In this document: piece after piece, positions 44,385 to 53,385 of the stretch
Numbering within the stretch: the first letter of the stretch is position 1
Layout: every line of letters starts with the position of its first letter
Origin: Blastopirellula marina
GTDB taxonomy: Bacteria > Planctomycetota > Planctomycetia > Pirellulales > Pirellulaceae
Direction of reading: 5' to 3'
Length of the DNA stretch: 64,000 nt
NCBI RefSeq assembly: GCF_002967765.1
Contig: NZ_PUHY01000010.1
Coordinates: 1 to 64,000 of the forward strand
Made by a program: the position numbers and the translations under genes
Notes under the pieces: model-generated
Seen by the model: only the letters and a program-made list of their open reading frames with translations
Told to the model about the DNA's origin: nothing
Database searches by the model: none

Positions 44385-46343
44385 ATGTCGAAGCCGATGA
44401 CACGTCTGTCGCTCCTCCTGGTGACTCTTGCCCTGACGCTGGTCGCTGAGACCACTCGCGCGCAGGAACTGAACGTCGCGGAAGAAGCGGCTATTCGCGA
44501 GGCAGTTGATCGTGTTGCTCCGAGTGTCCTGCAAATTGAAACGGTTGGTGGCTTGGTGCAGGGCGGGGGACCGCTCGAAGGTGCTAGTCGAACGACTGGT
44601 ACCGTGATTTCGCCCGACGGCTACATCCTTTCCAGCCTTGTTGGTTTCATTCAGGAGCCGTCTGGGATCCTGGTTGCTTTGCCCAATGGCAAGAGAGTTG
44701 CCGCGAAGATCGTTGCCAAAGACAAGAATCGCAATCTGATTCTCCTTAAGGTCGAAACGGACGTTGAACTGACGGTTCCAGAATCGATCGCCCGGACAGA
44801 ACTTCGCCCTGGGCAGTGGGCAATTGCGCTCGGCAAAACGTTCTCCCCTGATCGTCCTTCGGTTTCGGTCGGTATTGTTAGTGCGACACATCGCGTTTGG
44901 GGCAAGGCCGTTCAAACGGATGCCAAGATCTCACCCAACAATTACGGCGGGCCGCTGATCGACATTCATGGCCGTGTAATCGGCATCCTCACGCCCCTTT
45001 CGCCGCAAGATCCTGGCGCAAGTGGAGGCATGGAATGGTACGACTCGGGGATTGGATTCGCCGCACCATTGACCGAGCTCGAATCTCGACTCGATGTGCT
45101 GAAAGAAGGAAATGATCTGATGCCTGGCCTACTGGGCATCAACCTGAAGGGAAACGACATTGTTGCCGATCAGGCCGAAATCGCGGCCGTCCGCTACAAC
45201 AGTCCAGCCCAAGAGGCGGGAATTCAGGTCAAAGACATCTTGATTGAAGCGAACGGCCGCCCAATCGAGCGACAGGCTCAACTCAAGCACATCCTGGGTG
45301 AAGCGTACGCCGGCGACACCATTGCCTTTAAAGTCAAACGAGGTGATGAGGAACTAGCGATCGATGTGACACTCGCGGAGAAGCTTGTTCCTTACGATCG
45401 ACCGCTGCTTGGCATTTTGCCGCAGCGTTCGACGGACGAAGCGATCATCGAGTACGTCTTTGAAGACACTGCCGCTCACTCAGCCGATCTCAAAGCGGGG
45501 GACAAGGTCATTCGGTACGACGAAACCGATATCACCGACTCCGAGAGTCTGCGAAATGCCGTTGCTACCGCCGAACCGGACGTACCTCATAAGTTAACAA
45601 TTGTCCGTGAAGGTGCCGAGCAAGAGATCGAAGTTCAGCCGCAGTCCGTGCCGGACAAGTTCTTAACGGGTGCGCCTAAGCCGGAAGTCCCGCAAGATGC
45701 CACCGAGCAAGATGGCATTGCGACCGGCGAAAGTGACTTCCAACTCGCGGAAGAACAAAACGCTGCCAAGTTGTTTGTCCCAGAAGCGGCCAAAAAGCTT
45801 CCGGAGCTAGGCTTAGTGGTTCTGCTGGGTGACGTTGACTTCAAACTGGAATCGATGCGAGATGCCTGGCACGAGCAAGCCGAGACGTTTGGTTTTGCCG
45901 TTTTGGAAATCTTGCCAGCGGATGGCGATCGTTGGAAGCGAGCCGAGTCGTCGGTGGTGCGGAAAATGATTGATCGCGTGCGCGATAACTACAACATCGC
46001 TCCACTTCGCACGGTTACTGTAGGCGGCAAGTCGGGCGGGGCGATGTCGTTGATCCATGGCTTTGAGAATCGCGACATCCAGAATGGAGCCGTCGCTGCG
46101 GAAGCTGGCGTGCCGCGAGGAACGAATGTGCCTGATTGCGAGCCGCTATCTCAGTTGGAGCTGGTCTTCCTCGTCCCTCGCGATGAGAAGCGAGCCGACT
46201 TCGTCAAGAAGCAGGTCGAATCGCTGCGGGAACTGAAGTACCCCATCATCGAAGCAACCATGCCGGACGCGGAAACGATCGTCCTATCCAGTGCCGAGAT
46301 CGCTCAGCTGGCCATCTGGCTCAACACGCTCGATCGAATTTGA
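44385..46343 (+). CDS. HtrA-like pseudoprotease, two PDZ domains, fused to alpha/beta-hydrolase-like domain
   Basis: 652 residues with signal peptide (LSLLLVTLALTLVAETTRAQ). The trypsin-like part (about 35-230) has the family strands (TVISPDGYILSSLVGFI, NNYGGPLIDIHGRVIGILTP) but the triad positions are V86, N117 and Y187, so it should be inactive. Two PDZ domains follow (about 245-335 and 340-425). The last ~185 residues look like an alpha/beta hydrolase: GLVVLLGDVDFK, and the elbow VGGKSGGAM with S550 in a GxSxG setting. A catalytic His near the C-terminus is not evident, so this part may also be inactive. The ATG directly follows the preceding TAA. Last gene of the HtrA set. Confidence 0.8.
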   Translation: MSKPMTRLSLLLVTLALTLVAETTRAQELNVAEEAAIREAVDRVAPSVLQIETVGGLVQGGGPLEGASRTTGTVISPDGYILSSLVGFIQEPSGILVALPNGKRVAAKIVAKDKNRNLILLKVETDVELTVPESIARTELRPGQWAIALGKTFSPDRPSVSVGIVSATHRVWGKAVQTDAKISPNNYGGPLIDIHGRVIGILTPLSPQDPGASGGMEWYDSGIGFAAPLTELESRLDVLKEGNDLMPGLLGINLKGNDIVADQAEIAAVRYNSPAQEAGIQVKDILIEANGRPIERQAQLKHILGEAYAGDTIAFKVKRGDEELAIDVTLAEKLVPYDRPLLGILPQRSTDEAIIEYVFEDTAAHSADLKAGDKVIRYDETDITDSESLRNAVATAEPDVPHKLTIVREGAEQEIEVQPQSVPDKFLTGAPKPEVPQDATEQDGIATGESDFQLAEEQNAAKLFVPEAAKKLPELGLVVLLGDVDFKLESMRDAWHEQAETFGFAVLEILPADGDRWKRAESSVVRKMIDRVRDNYNIAPLRTVTVGGKSGGAMSLIHGFENRDIQNGAVAAEAGVPRGTNVPDCEPLSQLELVFLVPRDEKRADFVKKQVESLRELKYPIIEATMPDAETIVLSSAEIAQLAIWLNTLDRI

Positions 46344-46403
46344 CCGCCGAGCCATTCCTTTCGCCTGCCTGCCCCTGACTCTCTCTCCTCGGCTTATCTG
46401 TTG

Positions 46404-46766
46404 ATGCTTTCGTTTCGCAACAAGATTGGAATCGTGTCCTTAATCACTTTGGTCACGTCCGCTGCGATGTGGGTTTTCGGAGGGACCGATTCCTCATTCA
46501 TCACCGTCCAAGGTTCGCTGTTGAAGGTCGGCCTGGTGATGGGCGCGGTTTGGCTGGCTTACCCGCAGTTGGCGATGTTACCGATTTGGCTGGCAACAAT
46601 CGGCGTTGGATCGGTCCTGGCCGTGCTGCTATTTAAAAAAGCGGCGATCTTTGTGATCCCGCTTTTAATCGTTATCTGGTTGTTGCGACCTCGGCCGCCT
46701 AAGCCGAAGAAGAAGCCCAAAGAAAAACCTTGGTTTAGCCGAGGATCTTCGACTTCAGATCGGTGA
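46404..46766 (+). CDS. Small hypothetical membrane protein
   Basis: 120 residues with three to four hydrophobic segments (about 8-28, 42-60, 62-78, 80-98) and a basic C-terminal tail (RPRPPKPKKKPKEKP). Family not recognised. ATG 46404 is chosen over the adjacent TTG. It lies 60 bases after the HtrA set on the same strand and may share its transcript. Its 3' end overlaps the convergent sugar-isomerase-like gene by 32 bases. Confidence 0.6.
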   Translation: MLSFRNKIGIVSLITLVTSAAMWVFGGTDSSFITVQGSLLKVGLVMGAVWLAYPQLAMLPIWLATIGVGSVLAVLLFKKAAIFVIPLLIVIWLLRPRPPKPKKKPKEKPWFSRGSSTSDR

Positions 46767-47580
46767 GCACGGTTACGGCGTGGCCGATTTCTTGCTTCTG
46801 TCGTTCCGGCTCTTGCGGAATTTCACGTTCGATCGTCAGCGGACCTTCGTAACCCACTTCCTTCAGGGCATTGAGGTAGGCGTCGAAGTTGACGTCCCCT
46901 TCGCCGACGGGAACTTCCTGGCCCCATTCCTGACCTGGGTTGGCGGCCCACTTGGCATCTTTGCAGTGCACGCTGCCCAAGTGCTTGCCGACCTTCTTGA
47001 CCGCTTCAATCGGTTCGCCAGTCCCGTACAGAATCATGTTGGCAGGATCGAAGTTGACCTTCAAGTTATCGCGTGCCACATCGCCAATGAACTGCAGCAG
47101 ACCATCAGCCGTTTCCTGACCGGTTTCCAGGTGAACGCTTTGGCCCATCGAAGCGCAGTGGTCACAAAGTTCTTGAGCCACGGCGACAACCTGAGAGTAT
47201 TGCGGATCGCTGGTATTGTGCGGGATGAAGCCGATGTGCAGGCCCACGCATTTGCAGCCTAGCAGGTTCGCGAAATCGGCGATCTCTTTCATCTCGGCGG
47301 TACGCGCGGCGCGTGTTTCCTCAGGAACCAAACCAACCGTCTTTTGCGTCGTCGGGATGTCGGCGTAACTTTCCCCGTCGAAGCCACCGAAGACACAAGT
47401 CAGCGTAATGCCCATGTCGTTGAGCTTGGCCAAGAACGCGTCGGCGTTTTCTTTGGTGCGGGAAGACTGCTGCGGGGCATGCAGTTGGATTGTCTTGATT
47501 CCCAGTTCCTGGGCAACGTTTAGATTCACACCGAGACCGGCATCGAGACTGGCAAAGACGCCAATAGCCCACTTTTCCAC
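46735..47580 (-). CDS. Sugar phosphate isomerase/epimerase family protein (TIM barrel)
   Basis: 281 residues matching the xylose-isomerase-like TIM barrel: GVNLNVAQELGIKTIQLHAP, GLHIGFIPHNTSDPQYSQV, VHLETGQETADGLLQFIGDV, VNFDPANMILYGTGEPIEAV, VHCKDAKWA and GYEGPLTIERE. The His and acidic residues at strand ends (HIGF, ETGQE, DPANM, HCKD, ERE) form the expected metal site. Probable role in sugar or cyclitol metabolism; substrate unknown. The ribosome-binding aaggag sits directly against the ATG at 47586, leaving no spacing, but is six bases from GTG 47580; I therefore chose the GTG. Confidence 0.85.
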   Translation of the reverse strand: MEKWAIGVFASLDAGLGVNLNVAQELGIKTIQLHAPQQSSRTKENADAFLAKLNDMGITLTCVFGGFDGESYADIPTTQKTVGLVPEETRAARTAEMKEIADFANLLGCKCVGLHIGFIPHNTSDPQYSQVVAVAQELCDHCASMGQSVHLETGQETADGLLQFIGDVARDNLKVNFDPANMILYGTGEPIEAVKKVGKHLGSVHCKDAKWAANPGQEWGQEVPVGEGDVNFDAYLNALKEVGYEGPLTIEREIPQEPERQKQEIGHAVTVLTDLKSKILG

Positions 47581-47679
47581 AGTCATCTCCTTCTATGCAG
47601 AGGGTCAATTTGCAAGCGCTGTAGCGGAATGTAAAGCGTCTGCTATCGCCCCGCAACCATGCCGATGGGCCAGGGCACG

Positions 47680-47716
47680 AAAAAAGGCTCAGTTATTTTA
47701 AGACTGAGCCTTTTCC
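47680..47716 (-). terminator. Intrinsic terminator downstream of the Gfo/Idh/MocA gene
   Basis: A perfect 12-bp stem (aaaaggctcagt 47682-47693 with actgagcctttt 47703-47714) and a nine-base loop. On the minus strand it ends in six T (complement of 47680-47685), so it terminates the DoxX-oxidoreductase transcript ahead of the isomerase-like gene. Confidence 0.85.
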
Positions 47717-47746
47717 ATTTTTTTCTATTCGAACCTTCGTCGCAGA

Positions 47747-49525
47747 CTATGCGAGGTCCTTCTCAGGGGTGGCGTCGTTGTGGACGTCGAACCATTCTTC
47801 TTTGAATTCGACGTAGCCACCCTTACCTTGATTCGACCGCTGCATCGCCAGACGAGCCGTCAATGCGATCACCGCGTCGGCCATGGCGACCTCTGGATGA
47901 CACTTCGGCTTGTTCTCTGGGTCTGGGTTGCGGATACAAGCTGCCCAGTGTTCGATTTCCTCGGTGTAACCGCGGCTCACAGGTCCAGCGTTCGTGGTAT
48001 TTGCCACGGCTGCTGCCTTGGTGCTGCCGCCACTGGCTTGAGTGTCCATGGTCGGACCGTCGGCACCCTTCTTAACGGTCAGCTTCGTATCGGCCGAGAC
48101 ACCGTTCTTGTACAGCATGACGTCCTTTTCTCGTTCCAGGACCAGGGTACCCTTACTACCCATGACCACCTCGCCGTAACCGCCGAAGCCGTTACCGTTG
48201 ATCGACGAGTAGGTCACCACAACCTTCTTGTGTGGATCGTCGTTGTACGAAGGAACTCCCTTGTTCTTGGGTGGCCAGTTGGTGACGTTGTCGTAGTAAC
48301 CGACGTCAAAGTCCTTGTCATAGCCACTGCCAGGGAACTCGAACATGCAGTAGACATGGTCGTCGGCATCACGGTCGTAACCAAACAAGTGACGTCCGCC
48401 GGTCGCATGGACAGTCAGCGGATGGGCCTTCTTGCCGTCAGCACGCAAGGCACTGATGAAAATCGACGCGGCATCCAACTGGTGACTTCCCAGTTCGGCC
48501 ATCAGACCGCCACCGGTGCGGTCCCACAAACGCCAGCGGCACAATTCTTCCATGGCCGAGATCTGGCGATTTTCGCCCTGACGATTTTGGATCGTGAAAT
48601 CGTTATAGCCGTATTGGGTCGGATCGATGTCACGGTCGTTATTCCATGCTTCGTACTGGGCGAACAAGGCCTTGTATTGAGCACGACGTGCCGGATCGGA
48701 TTCCTTCTCGGCACGTTCTTTGAACTTGACCATCTGACTCTTGATCTCGTCGACCATTTTGCCGTCGGCCAGCTTCTCGCCGCCTGGCAGCGGTTGTTGC
48801 CAACTGTCGCCACCGGGCAGATTACCACGGTGCCACTGGGCACGAATGTGATGGATTTCGCCGAGAACGCCCCATTTCATGAGGTTCACAGCGTTGTCAT
48901 ACAGCACGCTGTAGTGGCGTTGGTGACCGGTGGCGAGGTACAGGTTTTGTTCCTCGGCCATGCGGGCCATCTCTTTACACTGCATGACCGTTTGAGCCAT
49001 CAGCTTTTCGGTCAGCACATGCTTGCCGGCGGCCATCGCGTCCATGGCGACCTGCTTGTGTAGGAACAACGGCAATGCACAGATGACCGCTTCGATGTTG
49101 GGATCGGCCAGCAGTTCTTTGTAGTCGGTGTAAACTTTGACGTGCTTCTTGGCTTCGTCTTCGGTTTTCCAGTCGTAAACCGACATCAAACCTTTACGAG
49201 CGTCCAAAGCGGCTGGGCTGGAATGATCGCCGTGGAAAGCACGGTGAACGTTGTACGGGCGAATATCGGAGATCGCGACGACGTCGACGTATTCTGGATT
49301 GATCGCACCAATCAGCACGCTACCTTCATCACCCGTACCGATGACGCCAACGCGAACGGGATCGTTAACCTTCAACTGTTGATAGCCAAAGTAGGCTGCA
49401 CCCAAGCCAACGCCCGAAACGGCGGCAGCGGCGACACTTCCTTGGAGGAATTCGCGACGGCTGATGCCAACGGCTTCGTTGAAGTTTTCCTTGCCGACGG
49501 CTTGTTCTTCTGGTTTCAAGTTCAT
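47747..49525 (-). CDS. Gfo/Idh/MocA family oxidoreductase with Tat signal
   Basis: 592 residues. The N-terminus carries a twin-arginine signal (SRREFLQGSVAAAAVSGVGL), so the folded protein is probably exported. The Rossmann NAD-binding part has VGVIGTGDEGSVLIGAINPE and the motif AICALPLFLHKQV-ample family features such as AGKHVLTEKLMA. The C-terminal domain includes GGLMAELGSHQLDAASIF. Such exported oxidoreductases are very common in planctomycetes and probably act on sugars. It lies 14 bases downstream of the DoxX gene and is followed by a strong terminator. Confidence 0.9.
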   Translation of the reverse strand: MNLKPEEQAVGKENFNEAVGISRREFLQGSVAAAAVSGVGLGAAYFGYQQLKVNDPVRVGVIGTGDEGSVLIGAINPEYVDVVAISDIRPYNVHRAFHGDHSSPAALDARKGLMSVYDWKTEDEAKKHVKVYTDYKELLADPNIEAVICALPLFLHKQVAMDAMAAGKHVLTEKLMAQTVMQCKEMARMAEEQNLYLATGHQRHYSVLYDNAVNLMKWGVLGEIHHIRAQWHRGNLPGGDSWQQPLPGGEKLADGKMVDEIKSQMVKFKERAEKESDPARRAQYKALFAQYEAWNNDRDIDPTQYGYNDFTIQNRQGENRQISAMEELCRWRLWDRTGGGLMAELGSHQLDAASIFISALRADGKKAHPLTVHATGGRHLFGYDRDADDHVYCMFEFPGSGYDKDFDVGYYDNVTNWPPKNKGVPSYNDDPHKKVVVTYSSINGNGFGGYGEVVMGSKGTLVLEREKDVMLYKNGVSADTKLTVKKGADGPTMDTQASGGSTKAAAVANTTNAGPVSRGYTEEIEHWAACIRNPDPENKPKCHPEVAMADAVIALTARLAMQRSNQGKGGYVEFKEEWFDVHNDATPEKDLA

Positions 49526-49539
49526 GATTTACTCCCTGA

Positions 49540-50382
49540 TTAGGATGTACCGCGGCCGCAGCACTTGGCGAATGAGTTCCAAAGAATGAAGTCCAACCCA
49601 GCAAATTTTCCCGCGCCGATCGCCGCAATCAACAGCAACGAGATAATTTCTACCGATTGATAGTAGGAAACGGCGGTGTCTGCCCCGTAAGCCAAAGGCC
49701 ACTGAGCGAGGAACACCTGTAGTAAGAATCCGGCGACCGCCAAAGCAGCTAACCGCGTAAACAGGCCCACAATCAACAACAAACCTGAAACGGTCAGGAT
49801 CCAAGCCACGGCCACATCGATGCGTCCCTGATTCGGATTCACCTGCCAAACTTTGTATTTCGACTCGGTGGCCGATTGGCCAATCCGGTTCAAGTCGTCG
49901 ATGTAATCCGCTTCGTACAAGGCGATATCTTTTGTCCACTTGTTCAGCTTGCCGTAAAGCTCTTTGTCTTTCTCGACAAGGCGATCTTCGTGGTGGGCGA
50001 CACCTCGCAGACTTGGGTTATTTCGCTTCGCTTCGAATGATTGCAACTCGTTGAAGTATTCTTCGATATCTTCGTTGTTGTCGTCGAAGTAATAGTTGAT
50101 GCGAGCGATGTAATTTTGCAGCTGTTTCTGGAATTTCGGCTCTAAATCCGCGCCAAAGGTACGCGTCGCCATATCGCGATAGCCCGCTGCTCGCTCGGCG
50201 ATGAACTGCTTATTGAGCCGTTGCGTGCCGTAGATATCGAAGACCATGTTGCGGAAGTTGTCCGCTAAGGGGCCTTTCGCGTTTCGCAGGAAACCAGCCG
50301 ATGAAAAATCGCCCGAATGAAACTTCTTCGAGCCTTCCATGAAAAAGTGCCATCCAGTCGCCAAGCGCAAGGCAACCAGCAA
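49540..50382 (-). CDS. DoxX family membrane protein
   Basis: At least 280 residues with hydrophobic segments at the N-terminus and three more near the C-terminus (RIDVAVAWILTVSGLLLIVG; LFTRLAALAVAGFLLQVFLA), typical of DoxX. A soluble, charged central region (about 50-180) is inserted. The TTG at 50382 would cut into the first helix. The frame stays open upstream, and a CTG at 50424 lies eight bases after ggag and would give an intact first helix (SKYQLGWIAIILLVALRLAT), so the true start may be CTG 50424. It is the first gene of a two-gene unit with the exported oxidoreductase. Confidence 0.75.
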   Translation of the reverse strand: MLVALRLATGWHFFMEGSKKFHSGDFSSAGFLRNAKGPLADNFRNMVFDIYGTQRLNKQFIAERAAGYRDMATRTFGADLEPKFQKQLQNYIARINYYFDDNNEDIEEYFNELQSFEAKRNNPSLRGVAHHEDRLVEKDKELYGKLNKWTKDIALYEADYIDDLNRIGQSATESKYKVWQVNPNQGRIDVAVAWILTVSGLLLIVGLFTRLAALAVAGFLLQVFLAQWPLAYGADTAVSYYQSVEIISLLLIAAIGAGKFAGLDFILWNSFAKCCGRGTS

Positions 50383-50424
50383 AATGATGGCAATCCAGCC
50401 AAGTTGATATTTCGAGGTAGACAG

Positions 50425-50758
50425 GGAACTAGCTCCTCACAAGATTCTTATCGTCGGGGGTGCAGATCCAAGGTGGGATGGCACTCTTGAGAGCATCTGA
50501 AATGGGGTACGACGCTCTAAGAATATGGACGTGCCGGAAGTGTACGGATATCCATCCAATGTTAATTATTGTCAAAAACCCGCAGTTCGCCAAGAACGGG
50601 AGACACTTTTAATTCGGAGAGCAGGGTATCGGCTGCCCGATTGCAGTTCCCAGCGGAAGAAATCACAGCTTAGTTTGATCCGCTTCGTTTAGCCATCTCG
50701 AATCGAGCAATCATCGATGACACCTAATTTTCTGCACGCCTCGCGGGCGTAACCGCAA
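50425..50758. other. Intergenic region upstream of the DoxX gene
   Basis: About 330 bases without a gene. It carries a candidate minus-strand promoter: a perfect -35 ttgaca (complement of 50570-50575) with gatatc (50547-50552, only 3 of 6 to consensus) 17 bases away, about 125 bases ahead of the DoxX start. Nothing else is evident. Confidence 0.4.
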
Positions 50759-52177
50759 CTAAGACGCCTCTATCACCGTTTTGCTTCGCCATTGGCCGGT
50801 GAAAAAGCGAATCCAGTGTGTGATCGACAGCAAGATCACCCAACCCGTCATCGCGACCCACAAACCTTGGACATGAATTTGGTCGAACCAGATGCACGCG
50901 ATAGCAAGCAGAAGCAGTACCGAGGAAAAAATCGCCCCGACGGCCAGGATAAATCGGACGTCGCCGGCCCCTTTTAACGCACTCACCGCCACCAGGTTCA
51001 TCGCATCGAACACGCAGAAAAAGGCAACAAATCGCAACAGAACGATCGTAAGCACGCGGATTTCTTCGAACTTGGTCGGCTCCATACCCATCGCATGGGC
51101 CGTGAGGAAGAAGTCCGGTGCCAGGAAGTAAGTCATCCCCATGCCCCCCGCATACCCCAGCGCGACCATCAATCCCGACCAGGTTGCCACGGCGGCGCGT
51201 TCCGGCTGGCCATGTCCGATCTCGCGACCGACCAACGTGCTAATTCCAATTCCCAAACCGATCAAAGGTACAAACGTGAGGGCATTCACATCGATCGCCA
51301 AGGTCGAGGCGGTCATCGCAGTCAGCCCCATCCGTCCCATTAGAAAGGTAAACCCTGTGAAGGTCCCTACTTCCAGCAGCACCTGAAAGCCGCTGGCCGA
51401 GCCGTATTTGAAGATTCGACCGAGCAAGCCAGGCTCGTCATTCGCCGAATCGAGAAAGCCATATTCGCCACTCACCGCGGGACGCCACAGCAAGATGGCA
51501 TAAGCGACGACCTTAAACCACTGACTAAGCATCGTGGCGATCGCGGCCCCGGTAATCCCTTCAAGCCACTCGCCGCATAGCCCGAAAATCAATAGGCCGT
51601 CCAGCACCACGTTCAGCACGCACGAGCCGATCTCGACGAACATCGAAGTGGTTGTCTTCCCACGCCCTGTAAAAAATGTCGACATCGCCGCAGCCACCAC
51701 GGAAGCACCAGCCCCCATCGTCAATATTTGAAAGTAGCGGACTTCCAACCGCTGAACTTCCACCGAGTGCCCCACCATTTGAAAGGCCCAAGTGGCCAAG
51801 GGAATGGTCAGGAAATAGGCGGGAATCAAGACCGAGCCTATGATCACCCCTTTGCGGATTACGGCCCCAATTTGCTGGGGTCGGTTGGCGCCGTCGTACT
51901 GGGCAACGAATGTGTTCAAGTACGAAGCCAACCCAATGGGGAAGCAGAGCAGAGTGAAGTGCAACATGCCGGCGGGGAGAGCAGCGGCCATCGCCTCGGG
52001 CGAGTACCAGAACAGAAACATCCGGTCGACAAAGTTCGTCATTGACCATGAAGCGGTCGAGGCAATCAGCGGCAATGCGATCAGCAACAGTTCTCGAATT
52101 CCGCACGGACGGCTCCACCAACTTTCCCCCTCCGGTAACGCCGGGGACGAATAAACCGTTTCGGATGAATCCAACAT
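50759..52177 (-). CDS. MATE family efflux transporter
   Basis: 472 residues with about twelve hydrophobic segments. MATE features: ALPLIASTASWSMTNFVDRM at the start, FIGLASYLNTFVAQYDG-type loop after helix 2-3 (GLASYLNTFVAQYDGANRPQ), and VPLIGLGIGISTLVGREIGH in the second half. MATE proteins export drugs or metabolites in exchange for Na+ or H+. ATG 52177 is the first start; no partner gene is adjacent. The substrate cannot be inferred. Confidence 0.9.
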   Translation of the reverse strand: MLDSSETVYSSPALPEGESWWSRPCGIRELLLIALPLIASTASWSMTNFVDRMFLFWYSPEAMAAALPAGMLHFTLLCFPIGLASYLNTFVAQYDGANRPQQIGAVIRKGVIIGSVLIPAYFLTIPLATWAFQMVGHSVEVQRLEVRYFQILTMGAGASVVAAAMSTFFTGRGKTTTSMFVEIGSCVLNVVLDGLLIFGLCGEWLEGITGAAIATMLSQWFKVVAYAILLWRPAVSGEYGFLDSANDEPGLLGRIFKYGSASGFQVLLEVGTFTGFTFLMGRMGLTAMTASTLAIDVNALTFVPLIGLGIGISTLVGREIGHGQPERAAVATWSGLMVALGYAGGMGMTYFLAPDFFLTAHAMGMEPTKFEEIRVLTIVLLRFVAFFCVFDAMNLVAVSALKGAGDVRFILAVGAIFSSVLLLLAIACIWFDQIHVQGLWVAMTGWVILLSITHWIRFFTGQWRSKTVIEAS

Positions 52178-52373
52178 GCCTGCGACCGCCAGAGAGTTGC
52201 GTCAAGAAATTGCGAATCCCAATTATTCGCATGGCCAACTATCTGACAATCGCAAACCGTTGAGGTTCAGGGCTCCATCCACGAAATTAACTCAATAGTT
52301 TATATTTCGAAGGAGAGACATTCTCGGCCGACCGTTGTGTCCGCGTCACGTTTCCTCCCTGAGTTGCATCATC

Positions 52374-53345
52374 ATGAAGATCGCCCTTTGCTACCAAACC
52401 CAGCCTGAATTTATCGACGCCATTCGCGAGGTGGCCCCAGACGCCGAGATCGACGACGCCGGGCAGGAGCGGATCGGCGAGGCAATTCTTGATGCCGACA
52501 TCTTCTGCGGGCACGCCAAAGTCCCAATGCCGTGGCCAGAGGTGGTCAAGAAAGGGAAGCTGAAATGGATTCAATCGTCGGCAGCTGGCATGGACCACTG
52601 CTTGGTGCCCGAGGTGATTGCCTCGGACATCATCGTTTCGAGTGCCTCGGGCCTGTTTGCCAATCAGGTCGCAGAGCAAACATTTTCCCTCTTATTAGGC
52701 CTGATTCGCTCTTTACCGGTTTTCTTTCGCGCACAAACAGTTAAAGATTATACAAGAAGACCTACCCACGATCTTCACGGAAAAACGGTCGGCATTGTCG
52801 GCCTGGGGGGGAACGGTCGACGGATTGCTGAGATCCTATCCGCGTTTCGCACGCGGATTATCGCGACCGATTTGTTCCCCTACGACAAGCCCGCCTACGT
52901 CGAAGAGCTGTGGCCAGCCCATCAGTTGGACGACCTGTTGGCTCAATCGGATGTGGTAATCCTGACCTTGCCTCTTAATGCAAGCACCTACCACATCATC
53001 GATGACGAGCGGTTTGCCGCAATGAAGCAGGATGCCTGGTTCATCAATGTGGCCCGCGGACAGGTGGTTAAAGAGACGGCACTCGTGGAGGCGCTTCAAT
53101 CGAAAAAGCTGCTGGGGGCCGGAATCGATGTCGCCGAAATCGAACCCCTTCCGCACGATAGTCCACTATGGAATATGGAGAATGTGATCATTACGCCTCA
53201 CGTTGGCGCTCAAGGAGCGACTCGGAACGCCGACGCGACGCAACTTTTTTGCACCAATCTGCGTCGTTATCTCCAGGGAGAACCCCCGATTAACCTGGTC
53301 GATAAGCAGCTTGGCTTCCCAGTTCGCATGCCTTCGGCCACCTAA
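52374..53345 (+). CDS. D-2-hydroxyacid dehydrogenase (NAD-dependent)
   Basis: 323 residues. The NAD-binding motif VGIVGLGGNGRRIAEIL is followed by the family blocks SDVVILTLPLNASTYHIID, FAAMKQDAWFINVARGQVV, AGIDVAEIEPLPHDSPLW and NVIITPHVGA (catalytic His in TPHVGA). Arg in INVARG and Glu in DVAEIEP complete the active-site set. Substrate is likely a 2-oxoacid or glyoxylate-type compound. ATG 52374 starts the catalytic domain cleanly (MKIALCYQTQ). Confidence 0.9.
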   Translation: MKIALCYQTQPEFIDAIREVAPDAEIDDAGQERIGEAILDADIFCGHAKVPMPWPEVVKKGKLKWIQSSAAGMDHCLVPEVIASDIIVSSASGLFANQVAEQTFSLLLGLIRSLPVFFRAQTVKDYTRRPTHDLHGKTVGIVGLGGNGRRIAEILSAFRTRIIATDLFPYDKPAYVEELWPAHQLDDLLAQSDVVILTLPLNASTYHIIDDERFAAMKQDAWFINVARGQVVKETALVEALQSKKLLGAGIDVAEIEPLPHDSPLWNMENVIITPHVGAQGATRNADATQLFCTNLRRYLQGEPPINLVDKQLGFPVRMPSAT

Positions 53346-53385
53346 CCCAGTGTGCCGTTCGGTTCCCTAAAGCGGACATAGACAA

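Noticed and set aside
47780-49063. 427-codon plus-strand frame antisense to the Gfo/Idh/MocA gene
   Set aside because: The opposite strand encodes a clear Tat-signal oxidoreductase; the antisense protein has no recognisable features.
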